64,000 bases of DNA from Halichondria panicea (lineage: Eukaryota > Porifera > Demospongiae > Suberitida > Halichondriidae): assembly GCF_963675165.1 (NCBI RefSeq), contig NC_087392.1:1193001-1257000 (forward strand), read 5' to 3'. The position numbers and the translations under genes are program-made. The notes under the pieces were generated by a model. The model saw only the letters and a list, made by a program, of their open reading frames with translations, was not told the origin of the DNA and ran no database searches. Below are positions 24,585-37,600 of this stretch, one piece after another. Position 1 is the first letter of the stretch. Each line of letters begins with the position of its first letter.

Positions 24585-27500
24585 TCAGTAGCACTTGGCC
24601 AGTTGATTGAGGCACGGCTGAATCAGATGTCTGTACTCCACCAGGGCATAGTCTGAGGGCAGGGGAAGGCGGCTTAGTGTCCGTGACAACTCAGCATACA
24701 GCTGTCCAGAGTCTTCCGGGTACTGAGAGAAATACACACTATATTATTTACAGACTGTATAATTATATAGACACGCATCATAATACATACACGGCGTCAT
24801 GTGAAAATGAACATGTACCTTAAGTGAAAGGACCAGTTTTGTGTAAGTAGCAGTTTTCTTGGCCATCTCTGCCTGACACAAACTGTGAGAGGGGAATGAC
24901 AAACATAAGTACACAGCGCACGCACAAAGCTAGTCTTAGTTCAGGCAGCAGTCACCAAACTGTTTGCGTTACAAGGTGATACAACAAGACTCACGTTTCT
25001 TTGGGTGTGGAGCAGGGCAGCTGTCCAATCCTGTCGGCCAGAGTATTGAGACCCAGAATCAGCTCATCCAATAACTGACCAGAACCCTCGGCCAATTCCT
25101 CACTCTTTGAGATCAGCTGATCACCAATACTCAGGAAGTCCAAATAGACCGATCCCCCAGTGTCCCAGTTGGCAATACAGCTGTACCTATTCGAATCAGA
25201 CAACACCTTCAGCATTTGGAGCAAGTCCTCGCTCACATCTGTGGAGTGGGTGTGGTCAGTCAATCACAATATAATAATAAGTGGTTTTAGCTTACCATTG
25301 ATAATGGCATCAGCTGCAAGTTGTTGAACGATAACAGTGTGAGAATCATTCCATTGGCCAGCCTCCAGTAAGTGCCACGCCTCCAGCTCATAGTTATTCT
25401 CGTAGTGTGCCCTGAGGGCCTTAGCAGCAAACACCCACTCTCGGGCCACATGTAACTGCTCAATCACAAACACCTCCTGCTCAGAAAGCTCTTCACTGGA
25501 GGAGCAGTTTCGTGCTAGAAGCTCTCGGATTGCGTTCTCCATATGTGGAGGGTCGGAAATGTGTTGTAGAGGAAGCACCGCCCACTGCCACACACCCTCA
25601 CGCTCCAACTGGGTAGAGAAACTGGTGTGTAGCTGTGCCTGTCGTATGGATTCCATGTGAGTGTAGCCCAGTGCCGTGAAAACAGACCATAGCAGCCAAC
25701 TGTCAAATAAACAACAGACAGTTACGCATACACAAACTCAGATCTATAGCTTATTATGGATCTTTCTGGTTTAGCTACGTTAACAGGAACACCAGAATTT
25801 CAAATTTTTAAGCCGAATTTTTATAGCCCCCAAAACTTCTTAGCTAGAAAAATAACTACAAGCAAGGCAAGATGTGCACCGTACCTAATCCCATAGTCGA
25901 GGTGATGAGGTACTGATGAGGAGGGGTCGAGAGTCTGCTCCAGACTGTGGTCTTGCTGGCAGTACAGCTGAAGGAGGTGGAAGCATGTATCCGAGGGGAG
26001 ATGCATGTTACAATGGGTGTGGCCTGACTCCAAGTACGGAGGTTGAGGGCAAGCAGCATTCGGATTGTCACCCTGCAGAAAGACACATATGTTGTAAAAT
26101 ACAGTTTACCGTATACAGATGTATTTTCCACATATGTACTGCATGCGCATACATACATGTAATCCACAATGCCAATAGTAATGTGCTGATCAAGTAAGAA
26201 CTATGTACCTGGAAAGAGTTGAAGTAGCTGGATACAGCAGAGGAGACACTTGAGGAAGGGGCAACCACATAACACAAGTGGAGGGCCAATGCTCTCTTCC
26301 AATCCAGGTCCTTGCACACCTTCACCACTCTTGCCACCTCCGAGGTGTCTCTTCTCCTGTCCATAGACAGCTCCCAGACTAGCTCACCAGACAAGAGCAC
26401 ATACAGTTTCAGTCGCTCGGGGTCAATGTGTCGATCTGTACCGTGTCTCTTCCACTCTTCCAGCTGCTTCCGTATGTATACCCTGAGGTAGGGAAATCAG
26501 ACTTAGCACTGTAGCTACATGTTATGATCTAAGCTTATAGTATGATTGTATACCAGTATAATAATGAACCAGAGTGGCTGGCCTGCCACACATAAACATC
26601 GTGATAGTCAGGCAGTTTGAACAAGGACTTACTATACATTTTTAGAAAAAGTTTATAGCGTACTACTATAATTTTTAGCTCAACACACGGTAAGCTAGTA
26701 CCTGTTGACAATGGTGTTCTGAGTGGCCTGACTGAGGAGGAGGGCTAGTCGGTAGTCTCCCTTCTCGTGGGCAAGGTGACATGCTTCACTCAGCTGCTGT
26801 CCAGCAACAAGGCTAAACAACGTCTTCAGGTAGTTCTCCTGCAGAATAACGTGTTAACAATAATAACGATATAACTGATGACTGCCATTTCTTGTTTCAA
26901 ACTTACTGCATCAGAATCTCTGCTTGTTGCTTCACTGTTGGTGCTCTTCAGCCACTTGTAAACATTCCGCTTTCGAGCCACGACTACCTCATACGACTCT
27001 GGATCTGAGAGAGAGAGAATATTACCATCATAATTACACACATGTACATGTAGCTATACACGCACACACTAGTCTCACAATGCACACACCCTCACAACAC
27101 CACACACCCTCACAATGCACACACCCTCACAATGCACACACCCTCACAACACCACACACCAGTCTCACAATACACACACCCTCACAACACACACACAACT
27201 CACCAGGGTCACAATCACCCGGCAAGTCCCCCCAAAGAGCCACGGCTAATTCCAGAGCCCTCTTGAGTTGTTCCGCAGCCTGACTGTCTGTAGGCGTGGC
27301 CTGTACGAGATCTGTTAGTGCGTGGAGGAGTCTGCTGCCCGAAGTGGGAGTGGCTTGTGTGGGGTTGGCAGAGAACTGAGTGTGACTGAGTTGAACCTCC
27401 AGAAATTTTGTATAGTATGCCTGCAATTTGAAAATACAAGTACACTTATATGTCATTTAGCCAGACATGCAGAGTACACGTACGCTAGATAACAAACATA

Positions 27501-30500
27501 CATACGTATACAAGTACAACACTCATTACACGCATGCACACACACACATAGGCACACACTCACTGAGGTGTCCTGGCTACCCTCCGTCACAGCCACCCTC
27601 TCCACCACGGCCCTCACTGGTAGTCCACTACTCGCTGACACAGGACGTCCAAATCCACCAAACATACTCCCAGAATGAACTTGAGAACGAGACAGCTGAA
27701 CACCGGAATGAGACAGACTCCAGTGTGGTCCCCATCCCACGCGAAACGATTTCCCCATAAACAGCCCCAAATCAGCGATGCGGCGTTCTCGTCCCTTCAC
27801 TATACTGTCTTTATAAGGAACCAACGTCTGGAGGCCCTGATTGGCCAGCAGTACTGAAGATTGTGCTTGTAGTACTGAAGCTGGAGGGGTGTGGTTTACA
27901 TTCACTGTCCGTTGAGCAAGGGGTGTGGTTTGTGGTATAAGGGGGGTGATCCGTTGAGGTCCCCTCAGTAAGCCCTGTCGGCCCAGTTGAAGAGGTGGAG
28001 TCTGAGATCGTTTTGGGGGTTCTTCTTGTCCAAAGAATGACGCCTTCATAACTTGCACCCTGTGAGTACGCACTCCCATGGTAGCCGCCAACTGCTGGGA
28101 CATTGGAAGTGGGTGTGGTTTATACGAGTCGGCCACGCCTATTGCATCCTCAAACCCATCATCGTCTGACATGTCCTCATCTTGATCGGTACGCATTACT
28201 GTAGTGGTAGGTTGACGAGGTGCAAGGACAGGTCTCACCGGCTGCACTGTCACCGTGGCAGCAGTGGTCGGCTGTTTGCTGCCCTCCTGTGACAGTACAA
28301 TCAATGATAACAAAGACATTATAATAATAATACAGTGAAACCGGTCTATTGTGGTCAGATCAGCCTATAAATAGGCCACCTGCTATACTAGTAGTCAGGT
28401 TTAATAGAGCCCCAAGTCTCCATAGCATGTGTTTAAACCTGTGATAGCCGGCCACCTCTTTATTACACTGTTTCAATTGGCTTCCCCATTGGTGACCACT
28501 ATAGACAAGTTTCACTGTACACAAATTTTATACTGATACACAGAATCACATAATTATGTGAAACACACACAAAAACAGCAGTTACAGTGGCTATTAAATG
28601 GTAAAAATTGAAGTGAATTTTAGAAAAACAGATTTCTTTATTCTAGTCTATAAATGTTGCAATGGTAAAGTTACCAGGTCATGTGATCAACCACACACCT
28701 GAGTCTTTAGCTTCTTGACTCCGCCCACATCCTGTCCATTCTCATCGTCGGATTCATCGTCAGCCACCAGCTTGTACTTGGAGAAATGGCTCACCTGTAC
28801 ACAAACAAAATGAGTGAGTGGGCGTCATGTCAGGCATATTTTAGAAACTACCGTATAGCGCGAAATTTTCGAGGGGCTTAATTTTCGCGGATTTCGTGGG
28901 TTAGAATTCTACACGAAAATTAAAGTCCACAAAAGTGTTCTTTAATTAGAATTACCTGCTATCATGCAAAGATTTAAAGGCGTGGCTTCCGGTAAGCAGT
29001 CATTCCGCAAACATTGTGCAACGAAATGGTTTTTAGAGGCCAATCCACGAAATATAAGTGCCTCGAAAATTTCGCGCTCTACGGTATATAGACAGCCCAA
29101 ACGTGCAGAATATTAGTGTCCTGTACATGTACACTGTATAATATAAAGTTGCAGTAGATGTATGGGGTGCCGTTTGTGTGAAAATATTCACATGTGACAA
29201 AAGCACCTGGTGTTAGCAAAAGCATGAGGGTATTTTGTAAAAGCACGAGGGTATTTTAGCACAGTAAGATGCTTATCAACAAACACAATGTACCCTGTCA
29301 TATAAAGCAACCCATATCAAAGCTCACCTCAAACCGACACACTCCAGAGTTGGGATCGTAGCCTAGAAACGTGGCACCGATCTTGTCAGTCATTCTCTCC
29401 AGTTTGTTTACATATCCCATCTTCTCAATCCTGTCTGGATCTTTGATAGGCTCTCGAGTGCTCTTGTCCACGGGCCAGTTCCCCTCCAGGCTCACCACCG
29501 CCTTCTTGTTGAGCCCCTCCCCCTCCAGAGGTTTCTTCCTGTCGTCAGGGTACACCACCACCTCTTTGGAGTCGATTGTCACTGCAGATAGAGTTAAGAC
29601 ACGATAATTCATTTACATATTTAGTCTAGAATATCCATGAAGTGGTATTGGCAGGTCTGTAAATCATCAATCTATCAGTTCAAACTAGACATTTGTTATT
29701 TTGTAGAACAGCTAATACACTAACTTATTATGACTACATGTACACTTACTCGAGTGGGCTTACACATGTATAGAAAAATCATTGAAATAGATTATCCAAA
29801 CTCGCCACTCCCCAAAGACACTACCCTGTGGTAGTGTGATACTAGTACTCACCGATCTGTTCCAGGTTCATCCCGTACACGTCAGTGAGTCCAGGAAAAT
29901 GAATTTCTCCGTAGCTCTGTCTACCAATAGTGAAGTTCTGGACAAGGCAGGTGGAGCCTGTTGCTATGGAGTCTAGTTCATCCAATGGAGGGATGGTATG
30001 GTATCCAAGGGGAAGAGTGACAGCACATCGTCTGAAGGGACCAAATATCAACACATTTTAATTCAAGATAATTCCGGGGGTCAAAACATTCATGTTGAGC
30101 AAAATTTAGTCAGTAAGTGGATATTATTTTTGTGGTTGCTGCTTGCACTGCAGGTAAAGTGGTCAATAATTGCTTCATAATATTTGTGCTCAGAGATTCA
30201 ACCACGAACTTGTTTGCCCCTCCCCCCGAAATTACCTGCTATATTGGCAACCACTTAGTAAAATGTAACATTCTCACCTTGGCCTGAGGGGTGAGCGTGT
30301 CAGTGACCCTGTGTCCGAGCGAGACCCGGCGGGGGAAATTCCCTTTGCGGGTGTGGATGTGTCTGTTGGTGACGCTCCCACACTGAGGGGCGTGGCAATC
30401 GCACTAGTAGTGGGTGTGGTCCGAGGCCTGCAGTGTGAGCACAATAAACATACTATACACAATAAGTATTCTTTGTGTACCTGATAGGAACTGGTTTTTC

Positions 30501-33500
30501 GAGGGGTGTGGCCAGGAGTGAGGTTTGGGGGCTGCTCATACTGACATCCTGCTGATGCAGCGTGGAAATAGTGGGAGTTGGTCGGAATGCAGCCGTACGA
30601 GAAGAAAAGGGTGTGGCCTCTACCACCGGTGTATCAGGAAGGGGAGGTGGTGTTGACTCTAACAGAGGCTGAAAAACATGGAAGTATCTTAATTAAATCG
30701 GCACTACCATCCAAAACTAACCTTTGATGGTTTTGGCTTCATCCTAAGGGTCTTGATACTGCGAGGCACAAAGGTCTCCCCGCTTCCTCCAGCCATTGAT
30801 GATGCGTTGGAATCATCAAGTCCGTCAAAGAGCTGCAGCTTCTGTTGATGTCTCATTGGAGAGTTCAAAGACTTTGGCTTGAGTCTCGGAGATGGACGCA
30901 TGTTGACCTTGTAGTGCGGAGAGTGGGTGGGTGTGGCTTTAGATAGAACAGGGGTGGAGCCTTCCTTGCTCTTACGTTTGGCAGCGTCCTAAAAAGTAAA
31001 TAATTACAGGTGGTTTGAGTATTACAGCCTCATTTCCAGCACAATTATAACTGATAGTAGGCGAACAATTAAGATGACAAATACAGTGTTTTTAATAGGT
31101 ACAACAACAGAGTAATCTTTTTGTATGTTACCTAGTGCTACATTCAGCTTGGGAACAAGGCTAGATAGGCCTACAAAAACAGAGCAGAGCAGTAGAGACT
31201 TACTGATAGGGCACTTCGGAAGAGAGGGGAGTCACCAAATGGAGAGTTAGCTAGGTTCTCTAGTTGCTGATTGAGATGGGCCTGCTGCTGTTGGAGGGAC
31301 ACACTCTGGAGGGAGGATTGGCCCCTACATACGGAGAAATACACAATGGCTAACAACAAGCACACTTGAGGAGGTTATACATGTACACACAAGCGTTTCC
31401 ATGACAAATATCAAATAGAACATTCCTGTGTGTTCCTGGCAACATAAGCATAACAGCTTCCATACATACAACATTCATCACACTCACATGCTTGTGTTTT
31501 GTACTCCTCCGAGTGTTCCCATCCCAACACCCAGTCCAGTACCATAGCCCATTCCCAGACCTCCTCTATTGAGATTACCAGCTCCAAGACCGTACTGGCC
31601 ACCCATACCCAGTCCAGTGCCCAGACCACTGCCGAAGTTGGTATTGCCACCAATACCTGCAAGAATAAAAAATGAAAGGAACATCTTTTCCATATATGTA
31701 CGTAAGTGATAGAGCTACGTGTAAAGAAAATGTTGAATGGTGAAAGGTACGTAGCTTCTTGGCACAACATCCCGTTTCCCCAGAAAAACTCAGTGTGTAC
31801 ACATTTGACATACCTCCTCCTAAAGATAGCCCACCTCCTCCTAGGCCAGTCTGTCCCATGCCTAGAGAGAGACCCCCTCCCAGGGTAGACATGGTTCCTA
31901 GTGGCTTGTTGAACAGAGATCCAGCTTGACTTGATTGTAGACTAGTGCCGAGTCCAGTGACTCCTCCTCGGCTAAATAGACTACCTCCCCCAAGGCCAGT
32001 AGTTCCTAGTCCACCGAGCCCACCTGCTTGACTCACTTGGTTGAACATACCACCTCCAGCTAGGATGCAAAATGACAGCATTTATACATAAAGTATGAAC
32101 AAAATGATTGTGCCTACTATAACGTAATAAGGCGATACTAAAAATATTCAGACACAAAACTATACATGGTGTTACATACATGTAATGTCCATCCAAGTGT
32201 CACATATTTAGAGGGTCACCAATAATTATACGGTAATAGTCATCGAATGTGTACGCACACGCTCACCTGTATTTCCGAGTCCACCCAGTGTGTTGGTGTT
32301 ACTGAATAGCCCTCCTCCTCCCAGCTGCTGCTGTTGCTGCGAGAAGAGTCCTCCACCGGTAGAGGTGATAGTACCCAGCCCTCCAAGTGTCGGCTGTTGG
32401 GAGCTCTGACTAAACAAACCACCACCACCACCAAGACCTGACAGAGAAGAGATCAGGTGATACTCTGTACTACGGATAACTCACTAACCTCCTACTAACG
32501 GCTTGCTCTGTCCAAAAATGGATCCTCCTCCTAGTCCTCCTGCGTGATAAAATCAACAGTTAAATTTATAGCTCATCCTACAATGAACACATGCAGGGGC
32601 ATACATTTAACACTTAGCCTCTATAATTATGTACCGTACAGCGGGTAATTTTTTTCGTATTTATTTATTTTTAAATATTTAGTATCTTAAATATTCGTAC
32701 AGCTCAGGATAGTGACGTTGAATCTATTGCGGTAGAATAATTTCGTAGTTTTAATTGATGCTCTACAATACGAAATATACAAAAATTTCCACCATATGAA
32801 AATAACCCGCTATACGGATTAGTATCCAAACCCTAACCCTCACCTGCTCCTAAGCCACCAGCCTGTGCTCCCATGAGCCCTCCCCCCAGACTCAGCCCAG
32901 TGCCCAGCCCTCCTCCGCCGCTGGAACCTTTACGACCGGCTTGGTAGTCAGATATACGAATCTCCTACAGTGATTGTTGAACATTTTTAAAATACAGCAA
33001 AAGACAAGGGCTTGTGAATGCTATACCTCAGTACCACATGTGTATGTCTCAAATGTTAACTATTAAAATAACAGCATAAGAACAAGAGTTTGTGAATAAC
33101 TCGCTATGCTACAAGAATATGCACATCTATGCACAATTAAGGTAGCTTGATTATTGATCAAGTTGCTTACCTCAAGGCTCTGTGTTTCATACTGCTTCAT
33201 TGCACTGATGCAGTAAAGCTTGGTGGCGACTGAGTGATTAACGCCGTTTTTACTTATAGTATCTGTTCCTGGCATTGGTTCAAACTTGACACTCATGCCT
33301 GTCCCCAGACCTCCTCCTAGACCACCACCCAGGCCGGTACTAAGACCACCCAAGCCTGCAACAAAAAAACTTGTATTGAAAACGCCTTGGTCTAATAAAT
33401 GTACACACAACAAGAATGATCTCCAACGAATAAGTACACTGATCATTATTGATGTGAGTTGCATGGTTTACAGTATGCATTAGCTTTTTATGCACCTTTG

Positions 33501-34330
33501 TTTCCAAATAGACCGCCTCCTGAGGTACCCCCCAAGCCAGAAACAGTGCTCTGTTGTCGGCTAAAGAGGCCACCAGTAGCAGGTGTGGCCTGTGGCTGTG
33601 AGAACAACCCTCCACCACCGCCACCTAAAAGACCACCACCACCAAGTCCACCAGTGGACACGCCCCCCAGAGAGGGGGAATTCCCAAAGATACTACCTCC
33701 ACCGAAACTCTTTTGTTGATTTAGACCTCCTCCTAAGAGATATAAAAAATCAAGAAGTAAAGGAATTAAACGTGTGCTATTTCTATTCAACATACCCTGA
33801 GGGGTTTGGAAGAGACCTCCCCCCGTGTTTCCAGCACCAAACAGGCCACCCCCAGTTTGAGCAGCTGGGGTTTGTTGGCCCATAGATTGCTGACCAAAGA
33901 GTCCACCTTGTAGGGAAACACACACGTACACGTTACGTTAAGAGGTGGACTCTTCACAATCAATGACAGCCTACCTCCTGTGCTCTGTGTAGCTCCCCCA
34001 CTAAACAGTCCGCCGGGTTTTGTGGCAAACAATCCTCCACCAGTCCCACCTAAACCACCACCACCTACGGATAATGATAATAATGATGTAAATCCAATTA
34101 TTGTTATTTACACATACACTTACCGAGACCTCTGCCCAGTCCACCCAGTCCACCCTGGGGAGTATTGAACAAGCTACCTCGACCAAGCCCTCCTGAGCAA
34201 TGTACATTCATAAAGGAATAGTAAAACACCTAACAATACATACAGGACAATACAGTTAACTTGTAGCCATGCTTGCACCCTACCCCCTTTCATGTGCTTG
34301 TGATCCCCATGAATGAAGCTTACCTTGCAT
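24585..34330 (-). CDS. NUP98: Nucleoporin NUP98-NUP96 precursor
   Basis: Twenty-eight exons in phase on the minus strand: 34330-34324, 34192-34124, 34064-33975, 33906-33796, 33732-33496, 33355-33171, 32964-32844, 32539-32489, 32437-32267, 32059-31814, 31656-31488, 31324-31204, 30988-30722, 30668-30481, 30427-30278, 30031-29853, 29581-29328, 28794-28699, 28286-27564, 27420-27204, 27004-26907, 26838-26702, 26482-26209, 26072-25885, 25699-25296, 25238-24995, 24882-24819, 24722-24585. Product 1732 residues (human 1817). Gly-rich LF repeats surround a GLEBS motif (VKFEPMPGTDTISKNG, exon 33355-33171). Then come SPFGDSPLFR, the autoproteolytic domain with SHFSKYKL (cleavage between about F876 and S877), and a NUP96 half (FMGKSFRVGWGPHWSL onwards, alpha-solenoid). 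Cleavage yields the mobile FG nucleoporin NUP98 and the Y-complex scaffold NUP96. The start ATGCAAG is a 7-base coding exon; it is chosen because it supplies the phase needed by exon 2. Confidence 0.93.
28333..28517. mobile_element. TA-flanked MITE in a NUP98 intron
   Basis: 185 bp bounded by CAGTGAAACCGGTCTATTG and the inverted CAATAGAC-like right end CTATAGACAAGTTTCACTG, with TA outside each end (28331-28332, 28518-28519). A partial relative, sharing AAGTCTCCATAGCATGTG, occurs near 44877 in UNC50. Confidence 0.75.
28849..29086. mobile_element. MITE with 26-bp near-perfect terminal inverted repeats
   Basis: The left end TACCGTATAGCGCGAAATTT (continuing to 28874) matches the inverted right end with a single mismatch over 26 bp. 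The element is 238 bp, non-coding, and lies in the NUP98 intron next to the cleavage-site exon. The high arm identity suggests recent activity. Confidence 0.85.
30060..30247. mobile_element. MITE copy of the family also seen at 47045
   Basis: Lies in the NUP98 intron upstream of exon 30031-29853. It shares GTGGTTGCTGCTTGCACTGC and flanking similarity with the reverse complement of the 47-kb element. Its right end (GAAATTACCTGCTATATTGG) is a diverged form of the TACCGTATAG-type terminus. Confidence 0.7.
32632..32819. mobile_element. MITE with TACCGTACAGCGGGTAATTT terminus
   Basis: About 188 bp in a NUP98 intron. The left end TACCGTACAGCGGGTAATTT is mirrored by AAAATAACCCGCTATACGG at the right. 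AT-rich centre, no coding capacity. Confidence 0.75.
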
Positions 34331-34643
34331 AATTATTTCAGATGATCAAGTAGTTTAAAGACACCAGATTTGCTTGATTTTATACTGTTTAGAGCTTAGG
34401 AATGAGTCATCAATGAGTAGCTATCTTTAGAGACCGAGGTAGTACTATCTGATGACTAGGCTGCTAGGTGCAGAGTGGACCAGTTCCAACTGGAAACACC
34501 ACGTGGTGGCCGAAGATTTTCATATGACAGGATCTTTGCGGCTCGTTCTCGAACAGAATATTTGTGTCAACTGTGTCCATAGTAACCGCGACACAATCAC
34601 AAAGCTAGCTAGCTTGTTGCAGTGGATGTTTTGATCTCTCAGC
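34331..34643. promoter_or_regulatory. Divergent promoter region, NUP98 / IFT172
   Basis: A 313-bp gap between divergent start codons holds both 5' UTRs. No confident motif was recognised. Confidence 0.5.
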
Positions 34644-37600
34644 ATGCATCTGAAACACTTGAAGACACTCGTAAATGCACAGGTAAGTATGAGTGTGTAT
34701 CCATGTAGCTAGCTGCATAAAACAACTTGACACAAGTGTGTGGTGGGTATTAATTAGAACTCTCCTTGCAAATTGAGGTCTACATGCATTCTGCAGAATG
34801 GTTCTTCCAGAGTTGTTGCAATGGCCTGGTCCCCCTGCAACAGTAAACTGGCTGTGTGCACAGTGGAGAGGGTAGTGTGGCTGTTTGATGAGCAGGGAGA
34901 GAGACAAGACAAGTTCTCTACCAAACCTGCAAACTCAAGCGTAAGTATGCCGGCCATCATAGTGGGTACCTATTGCATACTTTTTTTTTCCCTCTGTAGT
35001 TGGGTAAGAAATGCTACCAGGTGACATGTCTTGCCTTCTCCCCGGACTCCACCAAGATTGCTGTGGGACAAACGGACAATATTGTGTTTGTGTACAAGAT
35101 CGGAGAATCCTGGTGAGAAAATAAAATAAAGTCATGTCATTTCATAGAAACTGGTACTGATTAGGGGTGAGAAGAAAGTGATCTGTAACAAGATCATTGT
35201 CCAGAGTGCAGTGACGTGTATGGTGTGGCCGCCTGAACAAACCTCCTTTGTGTTTGGGCTGGCAGACGGGAAGGTCAAGCTGGGTGCACTCAAGGGCAGC
35301 AAATCACAGACTATATACAACACTGGAGCTTGCACTGTGTCCATAGCCCTCAGGTAAGCATCGTTACAGCTGTTATATGTATAATATTATTATTGTTCAC
35401 TTTGTATAGTTAGCTGTTAATGTTGTCTGTGTTTGTTCCTCCACAGTCCCTCTGGGAAAGGTGTACTCACGGGCCATGCAGACGGTACCATTGTGAAGTA
35501 CATGTTCGAGGAAGATGGTGGAAACTCTTCTACTGCTAGGGTGAGAGCCTCTCTAGTGTGTGTATACTGTACTAGTCTCTTATTGCTTGTCTCAGGGCCC
35601 TGTGTGTCGTCATCCGTGCCCTCCATACGCTCTAGCCTGGGGAGGCTCCACCATTTTGGCTGCTGGATGTGACAGGAGAGTCCTAGTATACAGCAATGAG
35701 GGTAAGCACACAATCACTATCAAGCTAGCTGTCAATGAGTATTGATATGTTTTTTGGAGTGCACTGTTTTTATGCATTTTCCGATAGGCATACCTTGTAT
35801 GCTGCAATAATTTATTATTGATACATTTACAGGTACGTTTCATGCTGCAAAATATATGTGTCTTTTGCAGGAAAGATAGTCCAGCAGTTTGATTACTCCA
35901 AGGAAGACAATGAGAAAGAGTTCACATGTGCCACTGCCAGTCCTAGTGGACAGTCGTTTGTGCTGGGCAGTTTTGATCGTCTGAGAGTCTACAATTGGTC
36001 ACCTAAGAAGGAGAGTTGGGAGGAGGTGGCCCCCAAAGAGGTGGAGAATCTCTACACACTCACTGCTCTCTCTTGGAAGAAAGATGGCTCTCGACTAGTG
36101 GCTGTGAGTGGCTCCTTCCTATCTGCATGTGTCAGTGTAGTTAGTTGTATGTTGCTTTAGGGCTCTCTATGTGGTGCTGTGGAGCTGTTTGATTGTTGCC
36201 TCAAGAGAGTGCGCTTCAAGAACAAATTCGAGATGACGTATGTCGGCCTCAGTCAGGTAAGGTGGAGCTGTAGCTAAGTTGAGCCTTGACTGAGTTATTC
36301 TCTGTTTATTGTGGGTAGGTGATAGTCAAGAACCTGACCTCTGGTAGTCGTGTAGTCCTCAAATCTCACTATGGCTATGAGGTACGTGTGTACATGCAGT
36401 GAAAATATGTGTGTGCATAATTATGTGTACATGCAATAATTATTGTTGTTACAATTATTATCTTATACACATTTGTTTCTCTCCAGATTGAGCGAGTACA
36501 GATTATGGGCAAGGATCGTTACCTGGTGGCTCACACCTCGGCCACACTGCTCCTGGGTGACCTCCTCTCCTGTAAACTCAGTGAGGTGGCCTGGCAGGAC
36601 ACGGGAGGCAATGAGAAGTTCTACTTTGAGAATGAAAACGTAAGCTGTTCTGTGTACATTAGTATGTACATGTAGCTGTTCTTGATTACCATACATGTAG
36701 CATGTACGTGTGAATGCATGGTGTGCTTGTAATGTCTATCTCATACTGATACTGTTCTCATTATAGCTGAATTCTGCAAAAATATGATGAAGGAACTGTG
36801 TGCCTTTACATACATATATTTTAGGTTTTCAGTCGTCGTGTACTTTACATACACCCACTGTACCCGTTTTCTTATACTTGTATGTGTATAGGTGTGCATG
36901 ATTTTCAATGCTGGTGAGCTGTCGCTGGTGGAGTATGGAGTGAATGACCTTTTGGGTTTGGTGAGGACAGAGTTCATGAACCCTCACCTCATCAGTGTGC
37001 GGATCAATGAGAGGAAGCAGGTTGACAACAAAAAACTTGCCTACCTCATTGACATGCACTCCATCTGCATACGTGAGTCTACTAGCTCTTTCATTTTATA
37101 CCGTGCATTGATATTGCGTCTGCTTGTGGTGCAGTTGACCTTGTACATGGACTCACAGTGACTACAGTCAATCATGACACTAGAATCAACTGGCTAGAGG
37201 TAATAGCATGCCCATCACAAACACATGTGACACACACACATTCACTGGTGCCCCTACTGTGGCTAATACATGTACATCTCTATACGTATAGCTCAATGAG
37301 ACTGGCAGGAAGCTGCTCTTTAGGGACAAAAAGTTAAAGGTAATATTGTGTCTGTTTTGAATGGTCCGGCCAGTTCCATTGTTCACCCTACCCCACCCTC
37401 CCCCAGCTGCACCTGTATGACATTGAGAGTGACTCGAGGGCTACTCTCCTTAGCTACTGCTCCTATGTGCAATGGGTCCCCCTCAGTGACGTGGTCGTGG
37501 GTCAGAACAGAGGGAACCTCTGCGTCTGGTACAACATCGACATGCCAGACAAAGTCACCACTTTCCCACTAAAGGTGATTCTTTTAGCATTATTTTGTAC

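Noticed and set aside
27060-27200. CACACCCTCACAA repeats as a CRISPR-like array
   Set aside because: Simple microsatellite variation in a NUP98 intron of an animal genome; no spacers.
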